Origin: Planctomycetaceae bacterium
Lineage (GTDB): Bacteria > Planctomycetota > Planctomycetia > Pirellulales > Pirellulaceae
Direction: 5' to 3'
Assembly (NCBI GenBank): GCA_016794985.1
Contig: JAEUIQ010000007.1
Location: 1 to 64,000 of the forward strand
Length of the DNA: 64,000 nucleotides
Of this stretch, positions 18,485-29,200 are shown one piece after another (within the stretch, counting starts at the first letter, position 1; each line of letters begins with the position of its first letter). The notes below the pieces were generated by a model. The model worked only from the letters and a program-made list of their open reading frames with translations, made no database searches and was not told the DNA's origin. The position numbers were made by a program, and so were the translations under genes.

Positions 18485-19498
18485 ATGTTTAGCAGTGAAT
18501 CTTACAATCCTTACGCGCCACCCACGACAACGACTTGGGCAGCTCTGGGGCAACACCGCTACTACGGTCTGGTGACGCAGGCCCTTCGTTTCTCCGCGAT
18601 TTACAAGCCAAGCCGCCACCCACTGGTTTGGCTTTATTGGGCCTTGCACCCGATTTTGGCAATGTCTCGCCAACGATTCACGGTGGGCGTTATCAATCCA
18701 GCGACACCCTGGGACCTGCAGGTTGACGACTTAGAACCACGCCTCAAGGTCAAGTTAAATATCGAACATGAAGCTCTCGAATCGGCGGGATTCCAATTTG
18801 CAGGATTTTACAGTGGTCCATCGTTTGGGTTATCGAAAGCGTTGGGAGAGGTTTGGTTCGACAAACATTCCATTTGTTTAAACCTTGTGGTACAAGTCGT
18901 CGCGCTGCGCCGCGGCAAAACCGTCTCGTCCGTTCAATTCTTGTACACGAATCACGCTGGCGGACGCACGATCCAGACCACGAACTCGGCGGAGTCACGT
19001 TTCGAGGATCCAGCTGTTGATGGTCTTCAAGTACCGGGTGCAAGTCTCGCAGATCTGATCGTCATTCACCGCGATCGATTACGGCTAGATGCAAGCCGCC
19101 TTGCAATCGAATCGCACGACGTTTGGTACTTGATCTTGAAGCTGGTTCAACACGAAGTACAGGCGTTGGAGAAGCACAAGCTGTTAGCACCGCTGACGAA
19201 CGCCCAATTGGCCAGTCTCATCGATTACTCGCAATTCATTGACTTTCGGGTGCGACAAATTCCGACGTTGTTCCAGTGGGTGTTTTCGCTCAAGTTGCCG
19301 ATCTTTTTGGCACTGTTTGGCTTGGTCGCCGTTGCCTGTGGTGAATCGACGTTTCGGTGGTTGTTGGTGCTGGCTCCAACTTGGTGGTTGCTCAACCGGC
19401 TGGTTTCGCCGCCACTTTTCAAGTACTGGCTTCAAACAAACATCTACGACAACCTGCCGCCGTTTGATTATTTTCGCGCGTTGCGAGACAAGGGGTGA
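18485..19498 (+). CDS. Conserved hypothetical membrane-anchored protein
   Basis: A 337-residue protein I cannot assign. It starts with SESYNPYAPP, a proline-rich opening seen in many planctomycete membrane proteins. A soluble alpha/beta-looking body follows, with no motif I recognise. Two adjacent hydrophobic helices lie at about 262-300 (LPIFLALFGLVAVAC and a following WLLVLAPTWWLL). A short tail ends in YFRALRDKG. It is divergent from the GNAT gene and convergent with the Tat isomerase gene, so it is probably monocistronic. Composition matches its neighbours. An ABC, kinase or enzyme role is not supported. Confidence 0.65.
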   Translation: MFSSESYNPYAPPTTTTWAALGQHRYYGLVTQALRFSAIYKPSRHPLVWLYWALHPILAMSRQRFTVGVINPATPWDLQVDDLEPRLKVKLNIEHEALESAGFQFAGFYSGPSFGLSKALGEVWFDKHSICLNLVVQVVALRRGKTVSSVQFLYTNHAGGRTIQTTNSAESRFEDPAVDGLQVPGASLADLIVIHRDRLRLDASRLAIESHDVWYLILKLVQHEVQALEKHKLLAPLTNAQLASLIDYSQFIDFRVRQIPTLFQWVFSLKLPIFLALFGLVAVACGESTFRWLLVLAPTWWLLNRLVSPPLFKYWLQTNIYDNLPPFDYFRALRDKG

Positions 19499-19637
19499 AG
19501 GCAACCGTTGTTGCGTCCGTATCTGCGACGGGTCACGAAGCCGCGACCCAAACATGCTTGACGCGAGATTAATGCGCGCGAACGACCCGCACTATTCCGG
19601 ATTTCTGTCGGCCAGCGCATGATTGCCTGGGACTTCG

Positions 19638-20558
19638 TCAGCCGATCTCGACCGAGCAAATCTTTACGCCTTGCTCCAACGAGGCGAGTTTGTCGTCGCG
19701 CTTGGGAATGAACTCTTGTCCAACGAATCCTTGGTATCCCGTATCTTGAATTGCCCGAATGATGGCCGGGTAGTTCAGTTCTTGCGTTTCGTCGATTTCG
19801 TTTCGTCCAGGGACTCCACCGGTGTGGTAGTGGCTGATCCACGAGTGATGTTTGCGGATGGTCGCGATCACGTCGCCTTCCATGATTTGCATGTGATAAA
19901 TATCGTACAATAACTTGAAGTGACCGGACCCGATCCTCTCACACAAATCAACTCCCCATTCGGTGCGATCGCACATGTAGTCGTGATGGTCCACTTTGCT
20001 GTTCAACAATTCCATCGTCAAGGTGATGCCCAGTTCCTCGGCAAACGGCAACAGTCGCTTCAAACCCTTGGCGCAGTTTTCAGCACCTTCGGCGTCGCTC
20101 ATTCCATCGCGATTTCCGGAAAAGCAGATCAGATTCTTGAGTCCTAAATCGGCACACTTTTTCAATTGGGCCTTGTAGGCTTGAATCAAGACGTCATGGT
20201 ACTGCGGCCTGTTCCAGCCCGCGGTAATGCCACCGACGGTTTTTCCATCGTCGGCTTTGGCGCTCGGACCAGAGACAATGGCACATGTCAAATCAAACTT
20301 GCGAATGGATTCGACTTCTTCCGGTTGCAGCAATTCGACCGATTGCAAGCCGAACTGCTTCCCAGCGCGACAAAGATCTTCGAGTGAAATGCCTGAATAG
20401 CACCATCGGCAAACCGAGTGGCGAACCCCTTGCGCCACTTCGCCGACAACCTCATCTGCCGCATGCAGGCGCGTTCCCAATCCGGCCAACGTCGCGGCGA
20501 CGGCGGCCCCCTGGGCTGATTGTGAAATAAAGTTTCGACGATTCAATGGCTGCGACAT
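19638..20558 (-). CDS. Tat-exported sugar phosphate isomerase/epimerase (hydroxypyruvate isomerase-like)
   Basis: A 306-residue TIM-barrel protein. NRRNFISQSAQG at the N-terminus is a twin-arginine signal, followed by a hydrophobic stretch and an AxA site near LHAADE. Metal-site landmarks of the isomerase/epimerase family are visible: TLTMELLNSKVDHHDY (Glu), LLYDIYHMQIMEGD (Asp/His), HYHTGG (His) and GFVGQEFIPK (Glu). The closest family by pattern is hydroxypyruvate isomerase-like. The ATG at 20558 is chosen over the longer open frame because AAGGAG lies upstream and the Tat signal starts at once. It is downstream of the desaturase on the same strand but separated by 47 bp. Confidence 0.85.
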   Translation of the reverse strand: MSQPLNRRNFISQSAQGAAVAATLAGLGTRLHAADEVVGEVAQGVRHSVCRWCYSGISLEDLCRAGKQFGLQSVELLQPEEVESIRKFDLTCAIVSGPSAKADDGKTVGGITAGWNRPQYHDVLIQAYKAQLKKCADLGLKNLICFSGNRDGMSDAEGAENCAKGLKRLLPFAEELGITLTMELLNSKVDHHDYMCDRTEWGVDLCERIGSGHFKLLYDIYHMQIMEGDVIATIRKHHSWISHYHTGGVPGRNEIDETQELNYPAIIRAIQDTGYQGFVGQEFIPKRDDKLASLEQGVKICSVEIG

Positions 20559-20605
20559 GTCGGGTGGCTCCTTGGAATGGTCTCGTAGGAATGGTCTCGT
20601 TGGAA

Positions 20606-21619
20606 TTAAGTCGCTTTTCGCTGCAATGCGGAACGGTTCGGCCGAACCAGGTCTTTGACTAGGCCCACTTTCTCGAGAAGGGCCAATGTCACATAAGTCA
20701 AATCGATTTCCCACCATCGATGCCCATGCTGGGCCGATCTCGGATCGGCGTGGTGGTTGTTGTGCCAACCTTCGCCGTTGGTCAACAAAGCGAAGAGCCA
20801 GTTATTACGACTGTCTTCGCGCGTCTGATAATTACGATAGCCCCACATGTGAGAGAACGAATTGATTCCCCAAGTCACGTGCCAAGTGAATACCGTTCGC
20901 ATGATCACTCCCCACATCGCATATTGCGCGGTCATTTGCAGAGTCCCGGCGGTCGTTCCGGTCCACAGCCAACCGACCAGTGCTCCTAGAGCGATAATTG
21001 CCACAGCATGCACAAAATAGACCAGGACCCAATTGATACCGCGCTGAAGCCATAAGTAATAGCGATCTCTCATGACATCGCGGGCGTATTTGTCGTAGGC
21101 CGCCGCCGTACTCAGCTCGCGATTGTCGACAAACAACCAACCCATATGTGCCCAGTAACAACTGACCTTCGGCGTGTGGGGGTCCGGGCGATGATCGCTA
21201 TGTTGATGGTGAACCCGATGAACCAAGACCCACCGAGCCGGCGAATCCTGAAAGCTACAAACTCCGAGTGTGGTGAAAAAGTATTCCAACCAACGCGGGC
21301 AAGTAAATCCCCGATGAGTCAACAAACGGTGGTAACCTGCACCGATCCCTAGTGAGGTGAAAAAATAGTTACCAATCGGCAGAAACACTACGCCCCACCA
21401 CGAAAAGAAATAGGGGAAAAATGCCAACGGAATCAGCAGGTGCAAGAAGATCACCGGAATGACATATTCCCACATGATCCGACTGTTCTCATCCACCTTT
21501 TCTGGTCGTGGCAATCTGGTGGAGCTTGCCGAGACGGCTTCTACCTCAATCAAATTGTCCAATGAATCGTCATAACCGCCGGAACGGTTCTTGCCGGAGT
21601 TCTTCTCGCCAGTGCTCAT
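20606..21619 (-). CDS. Acyl-CoA/acyl-lipid delta-9 desaturase
   Basis: A 337-residue integral membrane di-iron desaturase. The three histidine boxes are present: HRLLTH at 97-102, HRVHH at 134-138 (continuing [12 protein letters not shown]) and HNNHH at 286-290 in GEGWHNNHH. Hydrophobic helices lie at about 50-95 and 195-240. It introduces a cis double bond into saturated acyl chains in the membrane, adjusting fluidity. The N-terminal 45 residues are hydrophilic and charged. The gene is convergent to nothing and divergent from the DUF4404 gene, with about 200 bp between their starts. Confidence 0.93.
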   Translation of the reverse strand: MSTGEKNSGKNRSGGYDDSLDNLIEVEAVSASSTRLPRPEKVDENSRIMWEYVIPVIFLHLLIPLAFFPYFFSWWGVVFLPIGNYFFTSLGIGAGYHRLLTHRGFTCPRWLEYFFTTLGVCSFQDSPARWVLVHRVHHQHSDHRPDPHTPKVSCYWAHMGWLFVDNRELSTAAAYDKYARDVMRDRYYLWLQRGINWVLVYFVHAVAIIALGALVGWLWTGTTAGTLQMTAQYAMWGVIMRTVFTWHVTWGINSFSHMWGYRNYQTREDSRNNWLFALLTNGEGWHNNHHADPRSAQHGHRWWEIDLTYVTLALLEKVGLVKDLVRPNRSALQRKAT

Positions 21620-21817
21620 TTATTTACAAAGTCTTGTGTTATTTTTATTGGTGTGAAATCGTGTCGTTTGGTCATTCCGCCAACGGTTTTCGTCGGCTAA
21701 ATTGACAAAAGCGTCCGAAATAAGATACCAATTGGTCGAGTTCCTGAACAGCCTGAGCGGTTCGATGCTCGAATGGCGCAGGGAATCCGCGACATAATGA
21801 CTTCAAGGAGATCGTCC

Positions 21818-22159
21818 ATGGACAAGACTCAATTAAAGCAGGAACTGATCGTTCTTCATGAGGAATTAGGACGCGTTGTGTCGCAACACGAGCAACTTGA
21901 CGGAAATTTAATTCAGGCTTTGCGACAGGTGGCGGTCGATATCGACCGAGTCCTAAAGGAACACGAATCGGCAACAGCAATTTCTCCCGCGCGGGTCTCT
22001 GGGAAGCCGGTTGTGGACGAAACCGGCGTTTCCAACCCATCGCCCGCGGTATCGCCGCAAACATTGGAAGAGCTGGCCGAACAATTCAGCGTTGACCATC
22101 CGGAAACGGCGGCTGTTTTGAGCCGGTTGGGCTATTTGCTTAGTAACTTGGGAATTTGA
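21818..22159 (+). CDS. DUF4404 family small protein
   Basis: A 113-residue acidic protein, MDKTQLKQELIVLHEEL..., with a helical N-terminal half (about 1-50, LRQVAVDIDRVL) and a second helical segment near the C-terminus (LEELAEQFSVDHPETAAVL). The pattern matches the DUF4404 family of small bacterial proteins of unknown function. The ATG at 21818 has AAGGAG at 21805-21810. A longer frame exists upstream, but it has no ribosome site. A role cannot be given. It probably has its own transcription unit. Confidence 0.7.
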   Translation: MDKTQLKQELIVLHEELGRVVSQHEQLDGNLIQALRQVAVDIDRVLKEHESATAISPARVSGKPVVDETGVSNPSPAVSPQTLEELAEQFSVDHPETAAVLSRLGYLLSNLGI

Positions 22160-22389
22160 ATTTTCGAAGGCCCTTTTTTCCTTCTGGTGCAGGCTGGGCG
22201 AAACGCGAGTCGTTTTGGTTTGGCGGGCTTGAGGAAGATTTGGTTGTTTGGTTGGTGTCGGGGTAATCTGTGGTCGGTCCGAGTCGGATTATTTCGTGGT
22301 ATTGCGACTTGGACACCGTTGAACGATATTGGTGGAGGTAACTCGCATCCTTCCCGCCCCTTCCCCGCCACTCCGTGAGGTAGTTCCCC

Positions 22390-23745
22390 GTGAGATCGAA
22401 ATCAAGGTTTGCCGATTCCGTGAGTCAGTCCGCAACGAGCTCCAATTCCGGACCAAGTTTTTCTCGTGACGCGAATCGACGTCAGTTTTTGGCGGGTTCA
22501 GCGGTGGCGGGAACTGGGATTTGGCTGGGCTCGGCTAGTGCAGCAACTCCGATGGTCCACCGATCTGGGTCGGACGTGTTGAAAGTTGCGTTGATTGGGT
22601 GCGGCGGACGTGGAACTGGGGCGGCTCATGATGCTTTGAACGCCGATTCTTTTACCCAGATCACGGTGCTGGCCGATTTATTTCCAGATCGTATTCCGGG
22701 CTGTTTGGAATCACTGGAAAAGGCGTTCCCGGATCGCGTCAAGGTCCCGGAAGAAAATCGGTTTCATGGATTCGACGCGTTCAAGCAGGTGATGGAAACG
22801 GACGTCGATGTCGTGCTGTTGTGTACCACGCCGCACTTCCGACCGCAGCACTTGGAGGCCGCGATTGCGGCTGGAAAACATGTCTTCTGTGAGAAGCCTG
22901 TAGCGGTTGACGTGCCTGGGGTTCACCGGGTGTTGGCGGCATGTCGCGCGGCAAAGGAAAAGTCATTGGCGGTGGTCTCTGGTTTGTGTTGGCGTTACGA
23001 CTCGAAGGTTCGCGAAGTTGTACAGCGAATTCAAGACGGTCAAATTGGCGACATTGTTTCCATTCAAGAAAACTATCTGACAGGAACTTTGTGGCATCGT
23101 GGTCGGCAGCCCGAATGGTCGGAGATGGAGTACCAATTGCAAAATTGGCTATACTTTACCTGGCTGTCGGGAGATCACATTGCCGAACAGCACATACACA
23201 GTTTGGACAAAGCTTTGTGGCTGAATAATGACGAGGTTCCGTTGAAGTGTGTTGGCATGGGCGGTCGCCAGGTACGGACCGAAGAGAAATGGGGCAACGT
23301 CTATGACCATTTCGCGTGCTGTTTCGAATGGGAAAGCGGCGTGAAGGCATTTACGTTTACACGGCAAATGGCCGGCTGCTACAACGATGTCGACGACTAT
23401 GTGTTGGGCACGAAAGGAAAGGCCGAAATCTTGCGTGGGGTCATTACTTCGCAAGGTGAAACCTGGCGGTACCGTGGTCGCACGCCAAGCATGTACGTGC
23501 AAGAGCACGAGGCGCTGTACAAGAGCATCCGCGAAGGCAATCCGATCAACGATGGCGTGTACATGAGTCATTCCACTTTGATGGCGATCATGGGTCGTGA
23601 GGCGTGTTACACAGGCCAAGAAATCACGCGGGAAGCGTTGCTGGCGGACCAGACGGTTCTTGGGCCAACAACTTACGAGTTTGGTGATGTCGATCCGGGG
23701 TTGATTGCCATGCCTGGAGCGGCTGGCAAAAAAGTAGGAACCTAG
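22390..23745 (+). CDS. Tat-exported Gfo/Idh/MocA family oxidoreductase
   Basis: A 451-residue NAD(P)-dependent oxidoreductase with a twin-arginine signal (RRQFLAGSAVAGTG from residue 30, then SASAATP). The Rossmann fold carries VALIGCGGRGTGAAHDAL (about 66-83) and the conserved CEKPVAVD. HSLDKALW and the YDHFACCFEW region belong to the C-terminal substrate domain. Such planctomycete proteins are thought to act on sugars or inositols in the periplasm; some are believed to keep tightly bound cofactor. The start is GTG at 22390. The next gene starts 4 bp after the stop, suggesting an operon running from here to the heme/HEAT gene. Confidence 0.9.
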   Translation: MRSKSRFADSVSQSATSSNSGPSFSRDANRRQFLAGSAVAGTGIWLGSASAATPMVHRSGSDVLKVALIGCGGRGTGAAHDALNADSFTQITVLADLFPDRIPGCLESLEKAFPDRVKVPEENRFHGFDAFKQVMETDVDVVLLCTTPHFRPQHLEAAIAAGKHVFCEKPVAVDVPGVHRVLAACRAAKEKSLAVVSGLCWRYDSKVREVVQRIQDGQIGDIVSIQENYLTGTLWHRGRQPEWSEMEYQLQNWLYFTWLSGDHIAEQHIHSLDKALWLNNDEVPLKCVGMGGRQVRTEEKWGNVYDHFACCFEWESGVKAFTFTRQMAGCYNDVDDYVLGTKGKAEILRGVITSQGETWRYRGRTPSMYVQEHEALYKSIREGNPINDGVYMSHSTLMAIMGREACYTGQEITREALLADQTVLGPTTYEFGDVDPGLIAMPGAAGKKVGT

Positions 23746-23749
23746 CTTG

Positions 23750-24361
23750 ATGAACTCGACGGTTCGATGGTCGGTTTCGGGACCGGAGTTTGAGTCGTTC
23801 GTCAATCGTCACTGCCACCAACTGTCAGTGGTGCATTTTTGGGCCGACTGGAACCCCTTGGACCCAGCAATGTTCGAGGTGTTTGATGAAATACATCAAG
23901 CGGTAGGGACTGATGTGGCCTTGGCTCGAGTCCAGGTCGGTCCGCCTGAGAACCGTGAACTATGCCAATGGTTGGGGATCTTGGAAGTCCCAACGGTGAT
24001 GTATGTTCATCGCAATCGAGTTGTGGATGTGCGAGTTGGATTCTCGAAGAACCGCTTGATCGGGCATGTCCAGAGTTTGTTGCAACGTTGTTTGTCGTCA
24101 CACAGTGAAGAATTCGGGAAGTTGCCGGATATGAACGAAGACCAAACTCGGGCAAACCTGGGCTTGGCCTCTCCTAGTTTTGGGACGCCCGTGGTGAATT
24201 CTGCTGGGAAGTCTCGTTGGAGCGACGGAACCATCGCGAACGGTATGTCCGTCGAACCGCAGCGACACTTCGGTTTAGAGGTAGCCCCGCCATCGTTGAC
24301 TCCGCCACCGAAGGATGTCCAACAGAAATCATGGCTTTCGCGCTGGCTTAACTTGGAATAG
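23750..24361 (+). CDS. Thioredoxin-fold protein lacking the CxxC
   Basis: A 203-residue protein. Residues about 15-110 form a thioredoxin-like domain: VVHFWADWNPLDP occupies the place of WCGPC, and EVPTVMYVHRNRVVDVRVGF contains the cis-Pro and final strands. The redox cysteines are absent, so it is probably not a disulfide oxidoreductase. The C-terminal half is low complexity and rich in Pro/Ser and ends in WLSRWLNLE. No export signal is seen. It lies between the oxidoreductase and the HAD gene with very short gaps, so it is cotranscribed with them. A binding or chaperone role is only conjecture. Confidence 0.7.
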   Translation: MNSTVRWSVSGPEFESFVNRHCHQLSVVHFWADWNPLDPAMFEVFDEIHQAVGTDVALARVQVGPPENRELCQWLGILEVPTVMYVHRNRVVDVRVGFSKNRLIGHVQSLLQRCLSSHSEEFGKLPDMNEDQTRANLGLASPSFGTPVVNSAGKSRWSDGTIANGMSVEPQRHFGLEVAPPSLTPPPKDVQQKSWLSRWLNLE

Positions 24362-24363
24362 AG

Positions 24364-24999
24364 TTGTCCGACAAAATGTATCGACGTCCCGCATTTGTTT
24401 ATTTCGATCTGGGCAAAGTCTTGCTGAATTTCAGTCACGCTCGGATGTGCCAGCAAGTGGCGGATGAATTGGGCCACTCGGTTCAAGCTGTTCAAGAATT
24501 CTTGTTCTCACCTGCAATTCTCCTTCCGTATGAACGTGGCCAGATCTCGACGGTCGAACTTATCGAACGGATCAACGATCGGTTCTCCGGACGGTTGACG
24601 CTGAGCCAAGCCAAGCAAGCGTTAGGCGATATCTTTTGGTTGAACACCACAATCGTTCCACTTGTTGTGGGATTGAAGTCGGCGGGTTACCGAATCGGAA
24701 TCTTGTCGAATACTTGTGACGCGCATTGGGACTTGGCCCGCGAGAAGTTTTCTATTTTGGATTTGTTGTTTGACGTACAGGTATTGAGCTTTCGCGTGAA
24801 TGCCACCAAACCGGACGCCGAGATCTATGAAAGGGCGGCTGAAATGGCGGAATGCTCGACCCGCGAGTTGTTCTTCGTCGATGATTTGCTCGAAAATGTC
24901 GAGGGAGCTCGGCAGGCCGGAGTGGACGCCGTGTTGTACACCAGCACGCCCGAGCTGGCGGCGGATTTGCGAAAGCGACACTTGGTTTTTCGGTACTGA
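24364..24999 (+). CDS. HAD superfamily hydrolase (YihX-like phosphatase)
   Basis: A 211-residue HAD phosphatase. Motif I is VYFDLGKVLLNF, with the nucleophile Asp and Gly at the usual second-Asp site, as in the YihX/glucose-1-phosphatase group. Motif II is GILSNTCDAHW. Motif III is TKPDAEIY with the conserved Lys, and motif IV is FFVDDLLENVEGAR. The cap is the small helical type. It removes phosphate from a small metabolite in the cytoplasm. The TTG at 24364 is 2 bp after the previous stop; ATG at 24376 is the alternative start. Part of the operon with its neighbours. Confidence 0.85.
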   Translation: MSDKMYRRPAFVYFDLGKVLLNFSHARMCQQVADELGHSVQAVQEFLFSPAILLPYERGQISTVELIERINDRFSGRLTLSQAKQALGDIFWLNTTIVPLVVGLKSAGYRIGILSNTCDAHWDLAREKFSILDLLFDVQVLSFRVNATKPDAEIYERAAEMAECSTRELFFVDDLLENVEGARQAGVDAVLYTSTPELAADLRKRHLVFRY

Positions 25000-25022
25000 T
25001 TGACCTTTAAAGAAAGCTGACG

Positions 25023-26276
25023 ATGTCCAATTCGGCCATTTCTTCGGAGTGTCATGATGCGTTGGAGTGGTTGAGCTCACAACCGTCGTCGATGTTGAAC
25101 CTGTTGCAAGATCTTTGCAATCAAAACTCTGGGACGTTTAACTCGGCAGGCGTGTCCGTCGTTGCGGAACGGTTGCACCACGAGTACGCCGGACATGGAA
25201 ATGCCGCCCCCGTAGGAGATTGGGTAAAGCTCCAACCAACTCCGCCCGCAGAGATCCTCAATGATCAAGGTTTGATTGATTCTTTTGCGTTGGGACCCAC
25301 ATTACGTGCGGAGGCTCGTCCCACTGCCAAGCAGCAGGTGTTCTTGTGCATCCACACGGACACGGTCTACGAGGTGGGGCACCCGTTCCAGAAGTGCCGA
25401 TTTGTGGGCAACGGACAGTTGAACGGACCGGGCGTGATCGATGCCAAAGGAGGCTTGGTCGTTTTACTGTTTGCGTTGCGTGCCTTTGAACGCAGTTCGT
25501 TGTCAAAACGTTTGGGTTGGAAGGTCGTGCTCAATCCGGATGAAGAGATTGGATCTTTGGGCAGCCACCCGATTCTGAAAGAAGTATCGCAGCAATGCCA
25601 GTTCGGACTACTTTTCGAACCGGTCATGCCCGATGGAGCGATGGTCAGTTCGCGGAAGGGTTCCGGCAATTTTACTTTGGTTTGCCACGGGCGCAGCGCG
25701 CACGCGGGTCGAAACTTTTCCGCCGGTCGCAATGCGATCGTCCACTTGTCACGATGCCTCGTAGAACTCGATTCTTTGAACCAGACAGTTTCCGGTGATT
25801 CGACCATTAATGTGGGACGAATTCACGGTGGTGGAGCCGTCAACGTGGTGCCTGATTTTGCAATGGCTCGCCTCAATGTGCGCGGTGGAAATCCTGAGCA
25901 GATTGAGGAGATACTGACACGGATCAACGACGTCGTCATCAAATATTCAATGGACTCCGACTACCGTCTCAGTTTGACTGGACAGGTCACTTCGCCGCCA
26001 AAAGTTTTGGATGCCGCGAGTCATCGTATTCAGGAGCGGATTGAAATGACAGGCCATCAAGTTGGCGTGCCCATCCATTGGAGACCATCAGGTGGGGCGA
26101 GTGATGGGAACAAGCTTTCGGGTTGGGGAATCCCCAACATCGACACCCTGGGACCGGTCGGCGATCACCTTCATTCACCGGACGAGTACCTTGTGATCGA
26201 CAGCTTGTTGCAGCGCACTCGTTTGGCGACTGCCTTGCTGTTTAACTTTGCATCGGAACCGTTTTTAAGACTCTGA
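25023..26276 (+). CDS. M20 family metallopeptidase (carboxypeptidase/deacetylase type)
   Basis: A 417-residue di-zinc hydrolase. The metal and catalytic residues of M20 are all visible: His111 in FLCIHTDTV, Asp140 in GPGVIDAKGG, Glu174-Glu175 in NPDEEIGSLG, Glu199 in LLFEPVMPDG and a late His in HSPDEYL. The dimerisation domain (about 205-315) has HGRSAHAGRNFSAGRNAI. The pattern is closest to glutamate carboxypeptidase and acetylornithine deacetylase relatives, which hydrolyse an amide bond at the end of a small peptide or acyl amino acid. It is cytoplasmic, as no signal is present. It follows the HAD gene by 23 bp and precedes the heme/HEAT gene by 14 bp. Confidence 0.88.
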   Translation: MSNSAISSECHDALEWLSSQPSSMLNLLQDLCNQNSGTFNSAGVSVVAERLHHEYAGHGNAAPVGDWVKLQPTPPAEILNDQGLIDSFALGPTLRAEARPTAKQQVFLCIHTDTVYEVGHPFQKCRFVGNGQLNGPGVIDAKGGLVVLLFALRAFERSSLSKRLGWKVVLNPDEEIGSLGSHPILKEVSQQCQFGLLFEPVMPDGAMVSSRKGSGNFTLVCHGRSAHAGRNFSAGRNAIVHLSRCLVELDSLNQTVSGDSTINVGRIHGGGAVNVVPDFAMARLNVRGGNPEQIEEILTRINDVVIKYSMDSDYRLSLTGQVTSPPKVLDAASHRIQERIEMTGHQVGVPIHWRPSGGASDGNKLSGWGIPNIDTLGPVGDHLHSPDEYLVIDSLLQRTRLATALLFNFASEPFLRL

Positions 26277-26290
26277 GATTGGATTAGTCC

Positions 26291-29200
26291 ATGCGAAATG
26301 CATTGGTTGGTATTGTGGTTCTTCTAGGCGTGATATCCTGGAATTCCGTGAATTGTTCCGCTGTTAGTTTTCCGCAGATTGACCCGGAAAAATGGGATTC
26401 ACCGGGGCGTCCCGTGGCACCCGCATTGGCTCCTGCGAGCGACGACGGCGAGCTAGCCGTTTCGACGTTTAAGATTCCACCAGGATGGAAAATAGAGTTG
26501 TATGCAGCCGAGCCGATGGTGGCCAATCCTGTCGCGTTCCATGTAGATTACGATGGAACTGTCTTGGTTTGTGAATCGTATCGTCAACAGCAAGGCATTG
26601 AAGACAATCGCGGCCATGGTCATTGGTTGCTCGATGATTTGGCGGCGCAAACAATCGAAGATCGACGAGACTATATTCTGAAGCATCTGGGATCGGACGC
26701 GGTCAAGTACACCGAACAAGACGATCGGATTCGTTTGCTGCGTGATTCCGATCGAGATGGGCGGGCGGATGTTTCGAAGGTATATGCCGATGGCTTCAAC
26801 ACGTTATTGTCTGGAACGGGGGCGGGTGTCTTGCGATACCGTGGAATGACGTATTACACCTGTATTCCTGACGTTTGGTTGCTGCGTGGCAGCGAAGCGG
26901 ACCCTGATATTGCAAGCTCACGCGAGGTATTGCATCGCGGCTATGGTGTGCGGTTTGCGTTTCGTGGCCACGATTCTCACGCTCCGATTATCGGCCCAGA
27001 TGGGCGGCTCTACTTTTCGATTGGTGATCGCGGTTACAACGTTCAGACGGAGAACGCGAGATTGCACGACGCCGCTTCGGGAGCTGTGTTTCGGTGCAAT
27101 CTGGATGGCAGTGACTTGCAGGTCGTTGCCACGGGCCTGCGTAACCCACAGGGATTGGCCTTTGACGAGTACGGCAACTTGTTCACTTGCGACAACAACA
27201 GCGACAGTGGTGACCAAGCCAAGTGGTTTTACATCGTGCGTGGTGGGGAGTATGGGTGGCGGATGCACTACCAATACTTGCCCGATCGGGGCCCCTACAA
27301 TCGCGAAAAACTCTGGAACGTGTACGACTCGCTAACCACGCCCGCCTATGTTATCCCACCGATTGCAAATGTGTCCGACGGACCAAGCGGATTGGCTTAT
27401 TACCCAGGCACAGGGCTAGACGAGTCGTGGTTGGGTTCGTTCTTTTTGTGCGATTTTCGCGGCCAAACATCGGTGAGCGGACTTCGGCGATTAAAAAATG
27501 AACCCAACGGTGCCTTCTTTAGATTAAGTACTTCTGATGAGCCGATTTGGCAGATATTGGCCACCGATGCTAAATTCTCGGCATCCGGTGAACTCTTTAT
27601 TCTCGATTGGGTCGAAGGGTGGGTTGGCGAAGGCAAAGGCCGAATCTACCGTGCGTTTGATCCAAAGCAACAAGCAACCGCAACCGTGCAAGAAACTTCG
27701 GCGCTTTTGGCCGGGAAGTTGTGGTCCGCAGACGCCGGTGAATTGCGAAAATGGTTGGGGCATCCCGACCAACGAGTCCGCCAAGAAGCTCAATTCGAAT
27801 TGGTGCGGCGTGGCGAGATTGAAGTATTGCTGAACGCGACCGGGATTGATGGGAAGTTCCCAAATGACACGGATCGTCTCGCGCAGTTGAGTCGCGTGCA
27901 TGGGATTTGGGGTAGCTTCCAATGGTATCGCCAAAACTCGGCCGAGGCGCGGCAGCCGCAGTTGCCACGATTCTTGAAATTGTTGGAATCCTGGCTTGGT
28001 GATCCAGATCCCATCATTCGCGCGATCGCGGCTCAACAGTCTGAAGATCTGGTTGATCAAATCCCATGGGAGCCGTTGGTAAATTTGATTGCTGATCCCG
28101 ATGCTCGTGTCAGTTATTTTGCGATGATGACCTTGGGCAAGCAGAAGGTGACCGAAGCGGGGTTCCGGGTCATTGAACGTTTGAACGCCAACGCGGATTC
28201 AGACCCAATCGTTCGACACGGTGGCATCATGGCTTTGGCAGGAATGGATGATTCGGAGTTATTGCAAAACGCGATCAAGCACAGTAGTCCCTCCGTTCGA
28301 TTGGCTGCAGTTGCGGCACTACGTCGAGTCAAATCGCCGTTGCTCCATCAAATGCTTAATGATGGCGAGCTACGAGTCGCGACCGAAGCGGCCCGAGCGA
28401 TTTACGATTTGGGATTGTTCGATCAATGGCCCAGTCTGGCGGATTCGTTCACTCAAGCCTTCGCCGACGACGGTTATCTGCGTCGAGTCATCAACGTCAA
28501 CTTTCGAATGGGAGAAATCGCCAACGCTCAGCGCTTGGCGGAATTCGCAGCCTCGAACTCGGGGTCATTGGAACGGCGAGTCGAAGCCTTGCAACGGCTT
28601 TTGGAATGGGATCAAGAGGTCCCGCTCGATCCGGTGTTGAACGAATATCGACCTCGCGCGGCGAGGAATCGGGAAGACGCGATCTTGGCAATCCGACGGG
28701 CATTGCCGCTATTGTTGGCGTCGTCGGAGGTCGCCACGAAGGCGGGCGAGGTTGCCGCGAGCTTGGGTATCGTGGAAGTTGCACCCATTTTGGAAAGTAC
28801 CTTCAATGATCATGGTCTCTCAGGCAAGCAGCGCGCTTCGGCGTTGCGATCTTGGTACCGAATTGTTGGAGCTGAATTGACGGATCAGTTGGTCGAATTG
28901 ACTGGATCGGATCCTGCCGTTGAAGTAAGGGCCGCGGCCCTTGAACTGTTGGCAATCGTCGATGTGAACAAGGCGATTGGACCTTTGCAAAATGCGGTAC
29001 TAACGGGTAGTGTGCCCGAGCAGCAGTCGGCACTTCGGGCCGCCGCGACGCTGTCGCAAACCGATTTCCAGCGGCAATTACTCGCAAAGGCGATGGAACA
29101 AGCCACGTCCGGAAAATTGGCACCCGGAGCGCGTTTAGAGCTAATGGAAGCGTTGTCCGCAACCGGCGCCGACAAAGAATTAGAACAACTCCAGGCACAA

